Source: an uncultured Porphyromonadaceae bacterium (GTDB lineage Bacteria; Bacteroidota; Bacteroidia; Bacteroidales; Muribaculaceae). From it: DNA of 31,192 bases. The first letter of the stretch is position 1; every line of letters begins with the position of its first letter. A program made the position numbers and the translations under genes. Where the stretch lies: contig URLF01000024.1 of NCBI GenBank assembly GCA_900548705.1, positions 1 to 31,192 of the forward strand. The letters are read 5' to 3'. Shown here in pieces: positions 20,977-30,075 of the stretch. The notes under the pieces were generated by a model. The model was not told the DNA's origin. It ran no database searches and was given only the letters and a program-made list of their open reading frames with translations.

Positions 20977-22677
20977 ATGGCAGCACCCAATCCCGACGAC
21001 AAGAAGATTATCTTCTCGATGGTAGGCGTTTCCAAGACCTACCCTCCCCAGAAACAGGTACTCAAAAACATATATCTCTCCTTTTTCTATGGTGCCAAAA
21101 TCGGCATCATTGGTCTGAACGGCTCAGGTAAGTCTTCGTTGCTCAAGATTATCGCCGGCATCGACAAGGATTACCAGGGAGAGGTGGTGTTCTCTCCCGG
21201 CTACTCCGTGGGCTACCTTGAGCAGGAACCCCATCTCGACCCTGAGAAAACAGTCATCGAGGTTGTGCGCGAAGGTGTGCAGCCGGTGATGGACCTCCTG
21301 CGCGAGTTCGACGAGGTGAACGCAGCCTTTGCCGACCCCGACGTGCTTGAAGATCCCGACAAGATGGACAAGCTCATCCAGCGTCAGGGTGAGCTGCAGG
21401 ACGCGCTCGACGCCTGCGACGCCTGGAACATCGATTCCAAGCTCGAAAGGGCGATGGATGCCCTGCAGTGTCCCCCCGATGACCAGAAGGTGGATACCCT
21501 CTCGGGTGGTGAGCGCCGCCGTGTGGCCCTTTGCCGTCTGCTGCTTCAGCAGCCTGACGTGCTGCTGCTCGACGAGCCTACCAACCACCTCGACGCGGAG
21601 TCGATCGACTGGCTCGAACAGCACCTGCAGCAATATCCCGGAACTGTCATCGCCATCACCCACGACCGTTACTTCCTCGACCATGTGGCCGGATGGATTC
21701 TCGAGCTCGACCGTGGCGAGGGGATACCCTGGAAAGGAAACTATTCGTCATGGCTCGACCAGAAGACCAAGCGTATGGCTCAGGAGGAGAAGCAGGCGAG
21801 CAAACGCCGCAAGACCCTCGAAAGGGAGCTGGAATGGGTGCGTATGGCTCCGAAAGCCCGTCAGGCCAAGGGTAAGGCCCGTCTGTCGAGCTATGACCGC
21901 CTGCTCAACCAGGACCAGAAGGAACGCGAGGAGAAGCTGGAGATTTTCATCCCCAACGGCCCGCGCCTCGGCAACAAGGTAATCGAGGCCAAGGGGCTGG
22001 AGAAATCTTTCGGCAAGAAGCTTCTCTTCAAGGATCTGGAGTTTGCCCTTCCCCCCAACGGCATCGTCGGCGTCATCGGCCCCAACGGTGCGGGAAAGAC
22101 TACCCTCTTCCGCCTGATAATGGATCAGGAGAAGCCCGACGCGGGATCGTTCGAAGTAGGGGAGACCGTCAAGGTCGCCTATGTCGACCAGCGTCACCAC
22201 GACCTTGTCCCCGAACATACCGTCTATCAGGTGATTTCGCAGGGTGTTGAGAGCTTCCGTATGGGAGGCCGCGATGTCAATGCCCGCGCATACCTGTCGA
22301 AGTTCAACTTCGCCGGTGCAGACCAGGAGAAGAAAATCGGCGTGCTGTCGGGTGGTGAGCGTAACCGCCTCCATCTGGCGATGGCTCTCAAAGAGGAGGG
22401 TAACGTGCTGCTTCTCGACGAGCCTACCAACGATATCGACGTGAACACTCTCCGTGCCCTTGAGGAGGGTCTGGAGAATTTCGCCGGATGCGCCGTGGTT
22501 GTCAGCCACGACCGTTGGTTCCTCGACCGTATCTGCACCCATATCCTCTCTTTCGAGGGTGACGGCAAGGTTGTCTTCTATCAGGGTTCTTACTCCGACT
22601 ACGAGGAATACAAGAAAGCCCAGAACGGCGGCAAGGAACTGCCCCGTCGCCGCTACCGCAAGCTGATGAACGATTAA
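20977..22677 (+). CDS. ettA: Energy-dependent translational throttle protein EttA (ABC-F ATPase)
   Basis: This 566-residue ABC-F protein has two ATPase domains and no membrane part. EttA binds the ribosomal E site and gates the first elongation step according to the ADP/ATP ratio. The first domain has GLNGSGKSS, LSGGERRRVAL and LLLDEPTNHLDAES. The linker carries the EttA-type segments EGIPWKGNYSSWLDQKTKRM, ELEWVRMAPKARQAKGKARL and IFIPNGPRLGNKVIE. The second domain has GPNGAGKTT, LSGGERNRLHLA and LLLDEPTNDIDVNT. Both Walker B glutamates are intact. It aligns with E. coli EttA (555 residues) along its full length. It has close neighbours def and asd on the same strand. Confidence 0.97.
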   Translation: MAAPNPDDKKIIFSMVGVSKTYPPQKQVLKNIYLSFFYGAKIGIIGLNGSGKSSLLKIIAGIDKDYQGEVVFSPGYSVGYLEQEPHLDPEKTVIEVVREGVQPVMDLLREFDEVNAAFADPDVLEDPDKMDKLIQRQGELQDALDACDAWNIDSKLERAMDALQCPPDDQKVDTLSGGERRRVALCRLLLQQPDVLLLDEPTNHLDAESIDWLEQHLQQYPGTVIAITHDRYFLDHVAGWILELDRGEGIPWKGNYSSWLDQKTKRMAQEEKQASKRRKTLERELEWVRMAPKARQAKGKARLSSYDRLLNQDQKEREEKLEIFIPNGPRLGNKVIEAKGLEKSFGKKLLFKDLEFALPPNGIVGVIGPNGAGKTTLFRLIMDQEKPDAGSFEVGETVKVAYVDQRHHDLVPEHTVYQVISQGVESFRMGGRDVNARAYLSKFNFAGADQEKKIGVLSGGERNRLHLAMALKEEGNVLLLDEPTNDIDVNTLRALEEGLENFAGCAVVVSHDRWFLDRICTHILSFEGDGKVVFYQGSYSDYEEYKKAQNGGKELPRRRYRKLMND

Positions 22678-22691
22678 TCCCACTCCAGACA

Positions 22692-23699
22692 ATGAATATC
22701 GCTATCGTTGGCGCCAGTGGCGCCGTGGGTCAGGAGCTTCTCAAGGTGCTTGACCAGCGTGAATTCCCCATAGATGAGCTGCGCCTGTTCGGCTCCTCCC
22801 GTTCGGCGGGAAGCAAGGTGGTTTTCCGGGGAAAGGAAATCACCATACAGGAACTCACCCATGACCCGGAGCTTTTCCGTGGCATAGACTATGTGTTCAC
22901 CTCTGCCGGGGCAGGCACCTCGCGCGAATACGCCGAGACCATCACCGCCCTCGGGGCAACGATGATTGACAATTCGAGCGCGTTCCGTATGGATGCCGAT
23001 GTGCCTCTGGTCGTGCCGGAGGTCAACGGCGCGGATGCCCTCGACGCCCCCCGTCGCATCATCGGCAACCCCAACTGCACCACCATACAGATGGTCGTCG
23101 CCCTCGCGCCCATCAATCGTCTGGCCAAAATCCGCCGTATCCGTGTCGCCACCTACCAGGCGGCTTCCGGGGCGGGCGCGTCGGCCATGGATGAGCTTGT
23201 CAACCAGTATGCCGACCTCGTTGCAGGCCGTCAGCCCAAGGTGGAGAAGTTCGTGGCCCAGCTCGCCTACAATGTCATCCCCCATATCGACGTGTTCACC
23301 GACAACGGCTACACCAAGGAGGAGATGAAGATGGTCAACGAGACCCGCAAGATAATGCACGACCCGGAAATCAAGGTCAGCGCGACCTGTGTGCGTGTCC
23401 CCGTGATGCGCGCCCACTCCGAGGCCATATGGGTGGAGACTGAGAAGCCGCTGACCGTCGAGGAGGCCCGCGAGGCGTTCGCCGCCGCGCCCGGTGTGGT
23501 TGTCATGGACAATCCCGCCGAGAAGGTCTATCCGATGCCTCTCGGGCTGGCAGGCTGTGACCCTGTGTATGTGGGACGTATCCGTCAGGACCTGGCCGGA
23601 GACAACTCTCTGGCGTTCTGGACGGTCAGCGACCAGATTCGTAAGGGAGCCGCGCTGAATGCCGTGCAGATTGCCGAATACCTTGTCGCACATAAGTAA
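22692..23699 (+). CDS. asd: Aspartate-semialdehyde dehydrogenase
   Basis: The enzyme reduces aspartyl phosphate to aspartate semialdehyde with NADPH, feeding lysine/diaminopimelate, threonine and methionine synthesis. The 335-residue protein begins with the NADP-binding motif MNIAIVGASGAVGQELL. The catalytic Cys129 lies in IIGNPNCTTIQ, and the catalytic His in RVPVMRAHSEAIWVE. The length is typical of the bacterial form (330-370). It starts 14 bases after ettA, and an antiporter gene follows after 46 bases. Confidence 0.97.
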   Translation: MNIAIVGASGAVGQELLKVLDQREFPIDELRLFGSSRSAGSKVVFRGKEITIQELTHDPELFRGIDYVFTSAGAGTSREYAETITALGATMIDNSSAFRMDADVPLVVPEVNGADALDAPRRIIGNPNCTTIQMVVALAPINRLAKIRRIRVATYQAASGAGASAMDELVNQYADLVAGRQPKVEKFVAQLAYNVIPHIDVFTDNGYTKEEMKMVNETRKIMHDPEIKVSATCVRVPVMRAHSEAIWVETEKPLTVEEAREAFAAAPGVVVMDNPAEKVYPMPLGLAGCDPVYVGRIRQDLAGDNSLAFWTVSDQIRKGAALNAVQIAEYLVAHK

Positions 23700-23745
23700 C
23701 TGTTCAACATAATTTCGATCGGTTACTTAAAAAATAACCATAAGT

Positions 23746-25932
23746 TTGCTCACCCTGCTCATAGACCACCATACCGCGCCGCTGGTGACCAACCCTGTCA
23801 CGATATTCCTGATAGTGCTGGTCATCATCCTCCTTGCGCCGGTGGCGTTGAGCAGGCTGAAGATTCCCCACATAATCGGGATGATTGTCGCCGGGGTGGC
23901 TGTCGGGCCTTTCGGCCTTAACATCCTCGACCGCGACAGCTCCTTCAACATCTTCGGGCAGGTGGGGCTGCTTTACCTCATGTTCCTCGCGGGACTTGAG
24001 ATAGACATGTTCCACCTGCGCCTCAATCTAAGGCGCGGGGCTGTCTTCGGTGCGCTCACATTCCTGATACCTATGGTGATGGGTGTGGCCGCGAGTGTGT
24101 ATGTCCTCCATACTCCATGGCTGACAGCTTTCCTGTTGGCCTCGATGTATGCCTCCCATACCCTGATTGCCTATCCTGTGGCGGCCAGACTCGGCATCAC
24201 CAAATCCCCGGCGGTGCTGATTTCCGTGGTGGCCACGATTGTCTGCGTCATCGGTGCGCTGCTTGTGCTTGCCGCAGCCGTCAATATCGAGCAGACCGGG
24301 GAGTTCAGTCCGCTCGGACTCCTCTGGCTCGTGGGGAAATCAGGGATGTATTGCGCCGGTGTGCTGTATGCCTATCCCCGCCTGACCAGATGGTTTTTCA
24401 AGAACTACTCGGAGAAGGTCACCCAGTATGTATATGTGCTGGCGATGGTCTTCCTGTCGGCATGGCTGTCGGGAGTCGTGGGGCTTGAACCTGTTTTGGG
24501 GGCGTTCTTCGCCGGACTTGTCCTCAACCGTTACGTCCCGTCAAGTTCCCCGCTGATGAACTCGATAGAGTTTGTCGGCAACGCGCTCTTCATCCCTTAC
24601 TTCCTCATTGGGGTCGGGATGATGATCAATGTCGGGGTGATTGTCAAGGGCAACACCCTATGGGTGGCCACGGTTATGCTTGCCGTGGCCCTCGCCAGCA
24701 AATGGCTGGCGGCATACATAGCCCAGAAAAGCTACCGGATGGACTCCGCCGACCGTGGTGTGATGTTCGGCCTTACCACCGCCCATACCGCCGTGGCCCT
24801 GGCTGTGGTGACCATCGGATACAATATGGTGTTGCCCGACGGATCGAGGATGATGGATGAGACGATACTCAACGGTACGGTGTTGGTGATACTTGTCACC
24901 TGCGCTATCGCCCCCATAGTGACCTCACGCGCCGCCACACGCCTGAAACTCAGAATGCTTGGCGCCCCGGAAGCCGCCCACGGCAATTCGGCACCGGCGG
25001 TCGGCAACATACTCGTCCCGGTGGCCAATCCCATCACCGCCGCTTCGCTGGCTGAGCTGGCGTTGCTGATGCGCCGCCGCAAGGAGGGGCCGCGGGCCGA
25101 TCGTTTCTTCGCCCTGCATGTGCGCAACGACAATTCCCGCGCGTCGAAAGAGATGGGTGCCAATTCCCTCGCGCTCGCCCAGGGGGCGGCCTCGGGGGTG
25201 GATGTCGCCATGGAGGCCATAGAGAGGTATGACCTCAACACTGTCACCGGCATCCTCAACACAATCAATGAGCGTGACATCACCGCCATTGTGATGGGTA
25301 TGCACCGCAAGGCTAATGTGATAGACACATTCCTCGGTTCGAAAGTGGAGCAACTGGTGAAGGGGACACGTCAGATGGTGGTGCTGTCGAGATGCTACAT
25401 CCCCGTCAACACCGTTACCCGTATCGTGGTGTTCGTCCCCCAGAAGGCTGAGTATGAGACCGGTTTCCGCCAGTGGGTGGAGGCGCTGAGTTCTCTGGCC
25501 CATGAGGTGGGTTGCCGCCTTATATTCTGCGCCAACTCCCAGGGACGTTCCCTTATCGCGGGTGTGATAGGGCATACCGGACTGGGCATACGCCATGAAT
25601 ACCGTCCGGCCGACGGCATAGATGACTTCATGCTCCTGGCAAACAAGGTGCTTGACGATGACCTGCTGGTGGTCATCGGTTCGCGCCGCGACTCGGTCAG
25701 CTACACGCCGGAGATGACCGACATCGCGCTTTTCCTGCAACGCTACTTCGACCGCAACAATTTGTTGCTGATTTATCCGGCACAGTTCGGGGAGTCAGAC
25801 CTCAATCCCGACGATACCGTGACCACATTCGCCGATCCTCTCGGCAACGGGCCGACCCCGAGTCCGTCGATTCTCCGCGCATTACGCGCCCGGTTGCAGC
25901 GTTTACGTCACCGCAACCATCCCCACAGATAA
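23746..25932 (+). CDS. CPA2-type cation:proton antiporter with cytosolic USP-like tail
   Basis: This 728-residue protein has an N-terminal sodium/proton exchanger domain (about 12 helices, residues 15-395). Typical stretches are IPHIIGMIVAGVAVGPFG, YLMFLAGLEIDMF, MYASHTLIAYPVAARLG and GAFFAGLVLNRYVPSS. The cytosolic C-terminal half (about 420-700) looks like two tandem universal-stress-protein-like folds, for example NILVPVANPITAASLAELAL and TAIVMGMHRKANVIDTFLGS, likely regulatory. It probably exchanges Na+ or K+ for protons across the inner membrane. The start codon appears to be a TTG at 23746, because residues from there on resemble related proteins; a TAAGTTTG sequence at 23741-23748 overlaps it, so a GTG at 23785 is possible. 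Confidence 0.9.
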   Translation: MLTLLIDHHTAPLVTNPVTIFLIVLVIILLAPVALSRLKIPHIIGMIVAGVAVGPFGLNILDRDSSFNIFGQVGLLYLMFLAGLEIDMFHLRLNLRRGAVFGALTFLIPMVMGVAASVYVLHTPWLTAFLLASMYASHTLIAYPVAARLGITKSPAVLISVVATIVCVIGALLVLAAAVNIEQTGEFSPLGLLWLVGKSGMYCAGVLYAYPRLTRWFFKNYSEKVTQYVYVLAMVFLSAWLSGVVGLEPVLGAFFAGLVLNRYVPSSSPLMNSIEFVGNALFIPYFLIGVGMMINVGVIVKGNTLWVATVMLAVALASKWLAAYIAQKSYRMDSADRGVMFGLTTAHTAVALAVVTIGYNMVLPDGSRMMDETILNGTVLVILVTCAIAPIVTSRAATRLKLRMLGAPEAAHGNSAPAVGNILVPVANPITAASLAELALLMRRRKEGPRADRFFALHVRNDNSRASKEMGANSLALAQGAASGVDVAMEAIERYDLNTVTGILNTINERDITAIVMGMHRKANVIDTFLGSKVEQLVKGTRQMVVLSRCYIPVNTVTRIVVFVPQKAEYETGFRQWVEALSSLAHEVGCRLIFCANSQGRSLIAGVIGHTGLGIRHEYRPADGIDDFMLLANKVLDDDLLVVIGSRRDSVSYTPEMTDIALFLQRYFDRNNLLLIYPAQFGESDLNPDDTVTTFADPLGNGPTPSPSILRALRARLQRLRHRNHPHR

Positions 25933-25965
25933 CTGACATTTTACGAGTTTCCCTGCCGGTAACTG

Positions 25966-26640
25966 TCACTCCTTGCCGCCAAGGGGATTGAATCCCATAC
26001 GCCTTTCGATATACCGGGCCAACACATCGACCATACCCTCCATCGGCAACAGCGACGAGTCGAGGCAGAGGTCGTATGACGACGCCATACCCCAACGCTT
26101 GTCGGTATAGAAATTGTAATAGTTGGCCCTGAGCTTGTTGGTTTTCTCGGCCAGGGATTTGGCATCCTGCTCCTTGAGCTTGTCGCGACGGCGGAGGATT
26201 CGTTTCACGCATTCCTCCATCGGGGCGTGGATGAAAAGGTTGACGGTAGGGATGCCGGAATCACGCAGCACATAGTCGGCGGAACGCCCCACAATCACGC
26301 ATGGCCCACGGTCGGCGATTTCCTTGATGACATCCGACATATCGCGGTAGATAGACTCGTCAGAGATGGAGGAAGGGGTATACCATGGCATTGAGCTGAT
26401 GCCCATGTTGAACGAGAACCCGCCACCGGTGAAAGTGGGGAATTTCTCATCCGACCGCTCGAAGAATCCTGCGTCCACACCGGCGTGTCTGGCCGCTTCC
26501 AGCAGCAGTTCCTTGTCGTAATATCCGATTCCGAACGCGTCGGCGATATGGCGGGCAAATTCCCGGCCACCGCTGCCAAACTGGCGTCCGACGGTTATCA
26601 CATATTTACGGTCTTGGTTTTTCTCTTTTGAGTTTGTCAT
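25966..26640 (-). CDS. Cytidylate kinase-like family protein
   Basis: The product is 224 residues from the ATG at 26640; the frame to 26793 only overlaps the end of pdxB. It belongs to the cytidylate-kinase-like (Cytidylate_kin2) family, related to CMP kinase but distinct from the housekeeping cmk. The P-loop region is VITVGRQFGSGGREFA (14-29), which lacks the usual Lys of GxxxxGK. Other stretches are FGIGYYDKELLLEAARHAGV, DRGPCVIVGRSADYVL and VNLFIHAPMEECVKRILRR with LID-like arginines. The substrate is not established. It is the last gene of the minus-strand cluster and converges with the antiporter gene, 33 bases away. Confidence 0.88.
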   Translation of the reverse strand: MTNSKEKNQDRKYVITVGRQFGSGGREFARHIADAFGIGYYDKELLLEAARHAGVDAGFFERSDEKFPTFTGGGFSFNMGISSMPWYTPSSISDESIYRDMSDVIKEIADRGPCVIVGRSADYVLRDSGIPTVNLFIHAPMEECVKRILRRRDKLKEQDAKSLAEKTNKLRANYYNFYTDKRWGMASSYDLCLDSSLLPMEGMVDVLARYIERRMGFNPLGGKE

Positions 26641-26683
26641 GGCGTGAGGTGGATTTTGAGAATGCGGGTATGGGGATATGGGC

Positions 26684-27715
26684 TTATGCCCCGACTTCGT
26701 GACGCAACGGATAGGTGTTGCGGAGCCGTTCGAAGTCGGCGGGGGAGGATTTGAGGGGCAGGCTGTCGGCCAGCGGGTCATAGCTGTCGACAATCGCCTG
26801 GGCAGTCACTGAGCGGGGCGCGGTCATAGCCACCCCGGGATTGATACGCCTGTCGGAACCGAAATGTTCGAGGACGGCATTGAAAGAGACGGCTGTGGCG
26901 CGTTTTTTACCCTCGATGGAGTAACCGGCGATATGGGGGGTGGAGATTTCGGCGAGCTTGAGCAGTTCGGTGGAGATGGCCGGTTCCCCTTCCCAGCAAT
27001 CCATCGCGAGATGGGCGATTGCCCCTTTGCGTACAGCCTCAAGGAGGGCACGGTTGTCGGCCACGGGGCCACGCGCACTGTTGATGACCAGTGCCTTGGG
27101 CGCGATGTCAATGAAGTCGCGGTCGATGAGATGGACTGTCGGATACTCCCCACCACGGGAGAGGGGGGTGTGGACGGTGACCACATCGGCTTTGCGGCCT
27201 ATTTCCGACATGGAGACAAATTCAATGTCACCGGCAGTAAACGGCTCTTCTGGGTTCCAGCCGCCGTCTTTCTCCCGGCGGGGAGGGTCGCATGCGATGA
27301 CATCCATGCCGAGGTTCAAGGCCCAGGAGGCGATGAGTGACCCGACATGGCCGAGGCCTACAATTCCCAGCCGCATGCCGGGTTGTCCCAGTCCAAGGGA
27401 GAAAATCGAGGAGAGGACATATTGGGCTACAGCCGGCGCGTTGCATCCGGGGGCGGAGACGGTCTTGATGCCGTGTGAGTCGAGCCAGGGGAAATCCAGG
27501 TGGTCTGTCCCGATGGTCGCGGTGGCGATCATCCCCACGCGGGAGCCTTCCAAAAGAGGAGCGCCGCATTTGGTGCGTGTCCTGACAATCAGGGCATCGG
27601 CGTCTTTCACCGCGTCGGCGGTTATCTCGTCAGGGGTGAGCCTGACCATTTCTGCGATTCCCTCGAAGGGATTTCCCTCGAAGGGAATGAACTTGTCGAT
27701 TACGATTTTTTTCAT
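26684..27715 (-). CDS. pdxB: Erythronate-4-phosphate dehydrogenase
   Basis: PdxB oxidises 4-phosphoerythronate in the DXP-dependent route to pyridoxal phosphate. This 343-residue member of the D-2-hydroxyacid dehydrogenases has the PdxB-type N-terminus IVIDKFIPFEGNPFEGIAEM, IGTDHLDFPW, APGCNAPAVAQYV, the NAD-binding GIVGLGHVGSLIA, and the catalytic Arg/Glu/His set in INSARGPVADN, DCWEGEPAIS and TPHIAGYSIEGK. The GCNA and PHIAGYS features separate it from SerA and lactate dehydrogenases. The C-terminal extension is shorter than in E. coli (378). It begins 18 bases after the upstream membrane protein gene. Confidence 0.94.
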   Translation of the reverse strand: MKKIVIDKFIPFEGNPFEGIAEMVRLTPDEITADAVKDADALIVRTRTKCGAPLLEGSRVGMIATATIGTDHLDFPWLDSHGIKTVSAPGCNAPAVAQYVLSSIFSLGLGQPGMRLGIVGLGHVGSLIASWALNLGMDVIACDPPRREKDGGWNPEEPFTAGDIEFVSMSEIGRKADVVTVHTPLSRGGEYPTVHLIDRDFIDIAPKALVINSARGPVADNRALLEAVRKGAIAHLAMDCWEGEPAISTELLKLAEISTPHIAGYSIEGKKRATAVSFNAVLEHFGSDRRINPGVAMTAPRSVTAQAIVDSYDPLADSLPLKSSPADFERLRNTYPLRHEVGA

Positions 27716-27733
27716 AGCATTTGTATTATGATG

Positions 27734-28723
27734 TCAGGCCGCCCACACAAGCCCCCACACATAGAAGCCGATATATGCCCCGACAATCAGCAATATCGGA
27801 ATATAGCTGCGCCGGTTGCGGCGATAAGTGAAGAAATGGGCAATCTGGTAGGCGGTAAGGCAATTAAGTAACGGAATATAGAACGCGAAATTGTTGAAAT
27901 TGAAAATAGAGAACAGTCCCGTGGCGAAAAACAGCAGAGTAAGAAAGCCGTTGAACGCCCTGACACGGGAGTTGTAACTCAGAATCTTCAGGAGGTTGGC
28001 GATGGTGAACCCGACACCGAGAATCAGGGTGAAGCCGGTGACAACCAACGCGGTAACCACTTCGGGATTGCTGAACATCGACCAGGCTACCATCAGTTGC
28101 GGCCAATGCAGTTCGGCGGGATTGACCAGACCGAAGCCGAATAGAATCCAGGGAGGCGTAATCACCCCCATTCCCGCAGCCAGGAATGTACGCAGGTCAA
28201 AAATCCTCATTTGGATACACCCGAGCAACATCACCGGAATATAGAGAAGATATGACAGGTCTGTGAATCCTGCAAGGGCTATCAGGAAGAATATCAGGAA
28301 TATGCGTCGCTGACAGGATGTATCGGACCATGAGCTGAACAGCAGCACCACGCATATCATCATCATCACCCCCATCAGGTCGCCGCCGTAAAAACGGTCC
28401 ATCACAGATGGCAAGGCGGTCTGCATTATGAAAAACAGAGCCGCCACCAGTGATGTCAAACTTCGGAAGACGTTGAACGCCCTGTTGACATAGATAATCA
28501 GTACACCGGTTGAGATGGTGCAGGCGATAGAGGTGATGAGTGACGAGAAGGGTGTACCGGTCCATTCCCTCGCCGGAGTAAGTCCGATGCCGAGCGGTCC
28601 CCCCAAGGGCACAACATCCCCTTTGACATAGGCCACCCATGCCAGCACACAAGCCACCCCGAGCATCACCATTGCGCATGCCCGGGTGTGGAGGAAGGCG
28701 GAGAGGTCACGTTCTGACAGCAT
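27734..28723 (-). CDS. Polytopic membrane protein of unknown function
   Basis: The protein is 329 residues with about nine or ten predicted membrane segments, for example AMVMLGVACVLAWVAYV, SLVAALFFIMQTALPSV, LMGVMMMICVVLLFSSW, IFLIFFLIALAGFTDLSYLL, VVTALVVTGFTLILGVGF and IPILLIVGAYIGFYVWGLVW. The N-terminus is short and cytosolic (MLSERDLSAFLHTR). I see no catalytic motif. The overall look resembles conserved Bacteroidetes inner-membrane proteins (DUF6427-like), but I am not sure of that family. It lies between purD (36 bases) and pdxB (18 bases) on the same strand and is probably co-transcribed with them. Confidence 0.78.
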   Translation of the reverse strand: MLSERDLSAFLHTRACAMVMLGVACVLAWVAYVKGDVVPLGGPLGIGLTPAREWTGTPFSSLITSIACTISTGVLIIYVNRAFNVFRSLTSLVAALFFIMQTALPSVMDRFYGGDLMGVMMMICVVLLFSSWSDTSCQRRIFLIFFLIALAGFTDLSYLLYIPVMLLGCIQMRIFDLRTFLAAGMGVITPPWILFGFGLVNPAELHWPQLMVAWSMFSNPEVVTALVVTGFTLILGVGFTIANLLKILSYNSRVRAFNGFLTLLFFATGLFSIFNFNNFAFYIPLLNCLTAYQIAHFFTYRRNRRSYIPILLIVGAYIGFYVWGLVWAA

Positions 28724-28759
28724 AGGCGGGGGGAGGGAAGATGGCGGTCAAAGACGCAA

Positions 28760-30043
28760 TCAGATAAATTCGTTGCCGATGTCGCGGCGGAAGGTCTTTC
28801 CGTCAAAGTCAACCTTGTCCACGATGGCGTAGCTGCGCGACAGGGCTTCCCGGAGGTCTTTGCCGTAGCTGCTGACAGCTATCACGCGGCCACCGGCGGT
28901 CACGGTCTCGCCCGACTGCGGGTCGATGGCTGTGCCGGCATGGAAGAGTATGGTGTCGGGATTCCCGTCAGCCGCGTCGAGTCCGCTCATCACTTTCCCC
29001 TTGGGATATGAGCCGGGATAACCGCCGGAGACAATCATCACCGTGGCGGCAGCGCGGGGATCATGGTCGAGGGGGAGGTCGCCGAGGTCACCCTTGGCTG
29101 CTGCCGCGAGGAGTGGCACGAGGTCTGAAGCCACGCGCAGCATCACTGCCTCGGTCTCGGGGTCACCCATACGGACATTGTATTCGATTACCATCGGTTC
29201 GCCACCGACATTGATGAGTCCCAGGAAGATGAAACCCTTATAGTCGATAGAGCGTTTGCGCAGTCCCTCTATTGTGGGCTTGATGATGCGATGCTCCACC
29301 TTCTCCATAAACTTCTCGTCGGCGAAAGCCACGGGGGAGACAGCCCCCATGCCGCCGGTATTGGGGCCTTTGTCCCCTTCGAGGATACGCTTGTAGTCCT
29401 TGGCTACGGGAAGCACACGGTAACCGCCGTTGCCGTCGGTAAGGACAAACACCGAGCATTCGATGCCGCTCAAGAACTCCTCGACGACGACTGTGGCGGA
29501 GGATGCGCCGAACATTCCGCCGAGCATCTCGGCGAGTTCCTTCTGGGCTTCCTCAAGGCTGTCGAGAATCAACACACCCTTTCCTGCGGCGAGACCGTCG
29601 GCCTTCAGCACATAGGGGGGATTGAGGGTGGCCAGGAACTGTTTCCCCTCCTCAAGGGTCTCGGCGGTGAAGCTGCGGTAACGTGCTGTCGGGATGCCTT
29701 CAGCCTCCATGAACTGTTTGGCGAAATCCTTGCTCCCTTCGAGACGTGCGCCCTCATTCGAGGGGCCGACCACAAGCACTTCCGGTGCTTCCTTGGCGAG
29801 GAAGTCGGTGATTCCGGCCACAAGCGGGTCTTCGTTGCCGACAACCACCATGTCGATTGAGTTGGCCTTGACAGCCTCCAGCACGGCCTGCAGGTCGGTG
29901 GGCTTCAGCGCGAGGTTGCGCCCGTAACGGGCTGTGCCGCCATTTCCGGGAGCGATTATGAGGTTGGAGCAATCGGGGCTCTGACTGATTTTCCAGGCCA
30001 GGGCCGATTCACGGCCTCCTGAGCCGAGCAGGAGAATGTTCAT
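28760..30043 (-). CDS. purD: Phosphoribosylamine-glycine ligase (GAR synthetase)
   Basis: This ATP-grasp enzyme joins glycine to phosphoribosylamine, the second step of purine synthesis. The 427-residue protein has the N-terminal MNILLLGSGGRESALAWKIS, IIAPGNGGTARYG, GPSNEGARLEGSKDFAKQFM, the ATP-grasp loop VLKADGLAAGKGVLI, the signature VRMGDPETEAVMLR (metal binding) and the C-terminal blade AATVMIVSGGYPGSYPKGK. Length matches the family (about 425). It follows the RNA methyltransferase gene by 32 bases and precedes the membrane protein gene. No other pur gene is in the window, and I see no purine riboswitch before it. Confidence 0.96.
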   Translation of the reverse strand: MNILLLGSGGRESALAWKISQSPDCSNLIIAPGNGGTARYGRNLALKPTDLQAVLEAVKANSIDMVVVGNEDPLVAGITDFLAKEAPEVLVVGPSNEGARLEGSKDFAKQFMEAEGIPTARYRSFTAETLEEGKQFLATLNPPYVLKADGLAAGKGVLILDSLEEAQKELAEMLGGMFGASSATVVVEEFLSGIECSVFVLTDGNGGYRVLPVAKDYKRILEGDKGPNTGGMGAVSPVAFADEKFMEKVEHRIIKPTIEGLRKRSIDYKGFIFLGLINVGGEPMVIEYNVRMGDPETEAVMLRVASDLVPLLAAAAKGDLGDLPLDHDPRAAATVMIVSGGYPGSYPKGKVMSGLDAADGNPDTILFHAGTAIDPQSGETVTAGGRVIAVSSYGKDLREALSRSYAIVDKVDFDGKTFRRDIGNEFI

Positions 30044-30075
30044 AGGTGGGGGATATATGAGTTGTAGATTAGACT

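Noticed and set aside
21748..22692. A 314-codon open frame antisense to ettA
   Set aside because: It lies entirely opposite a well-conserved ABC-F gene and resembles no protein.
22674..23693. A 339-codon open frame antisense to asd
   Set aside because: Same shadow effect; asd is full length with all catalytic residues.
26641..26793. N-terminal extension of the cytidylate kinase-like protein
   Set aside because: The added residues overlap the pdxB 3' end and are proline-rich shadow sequence; the ATG at 26640 precedes the conserved domain.
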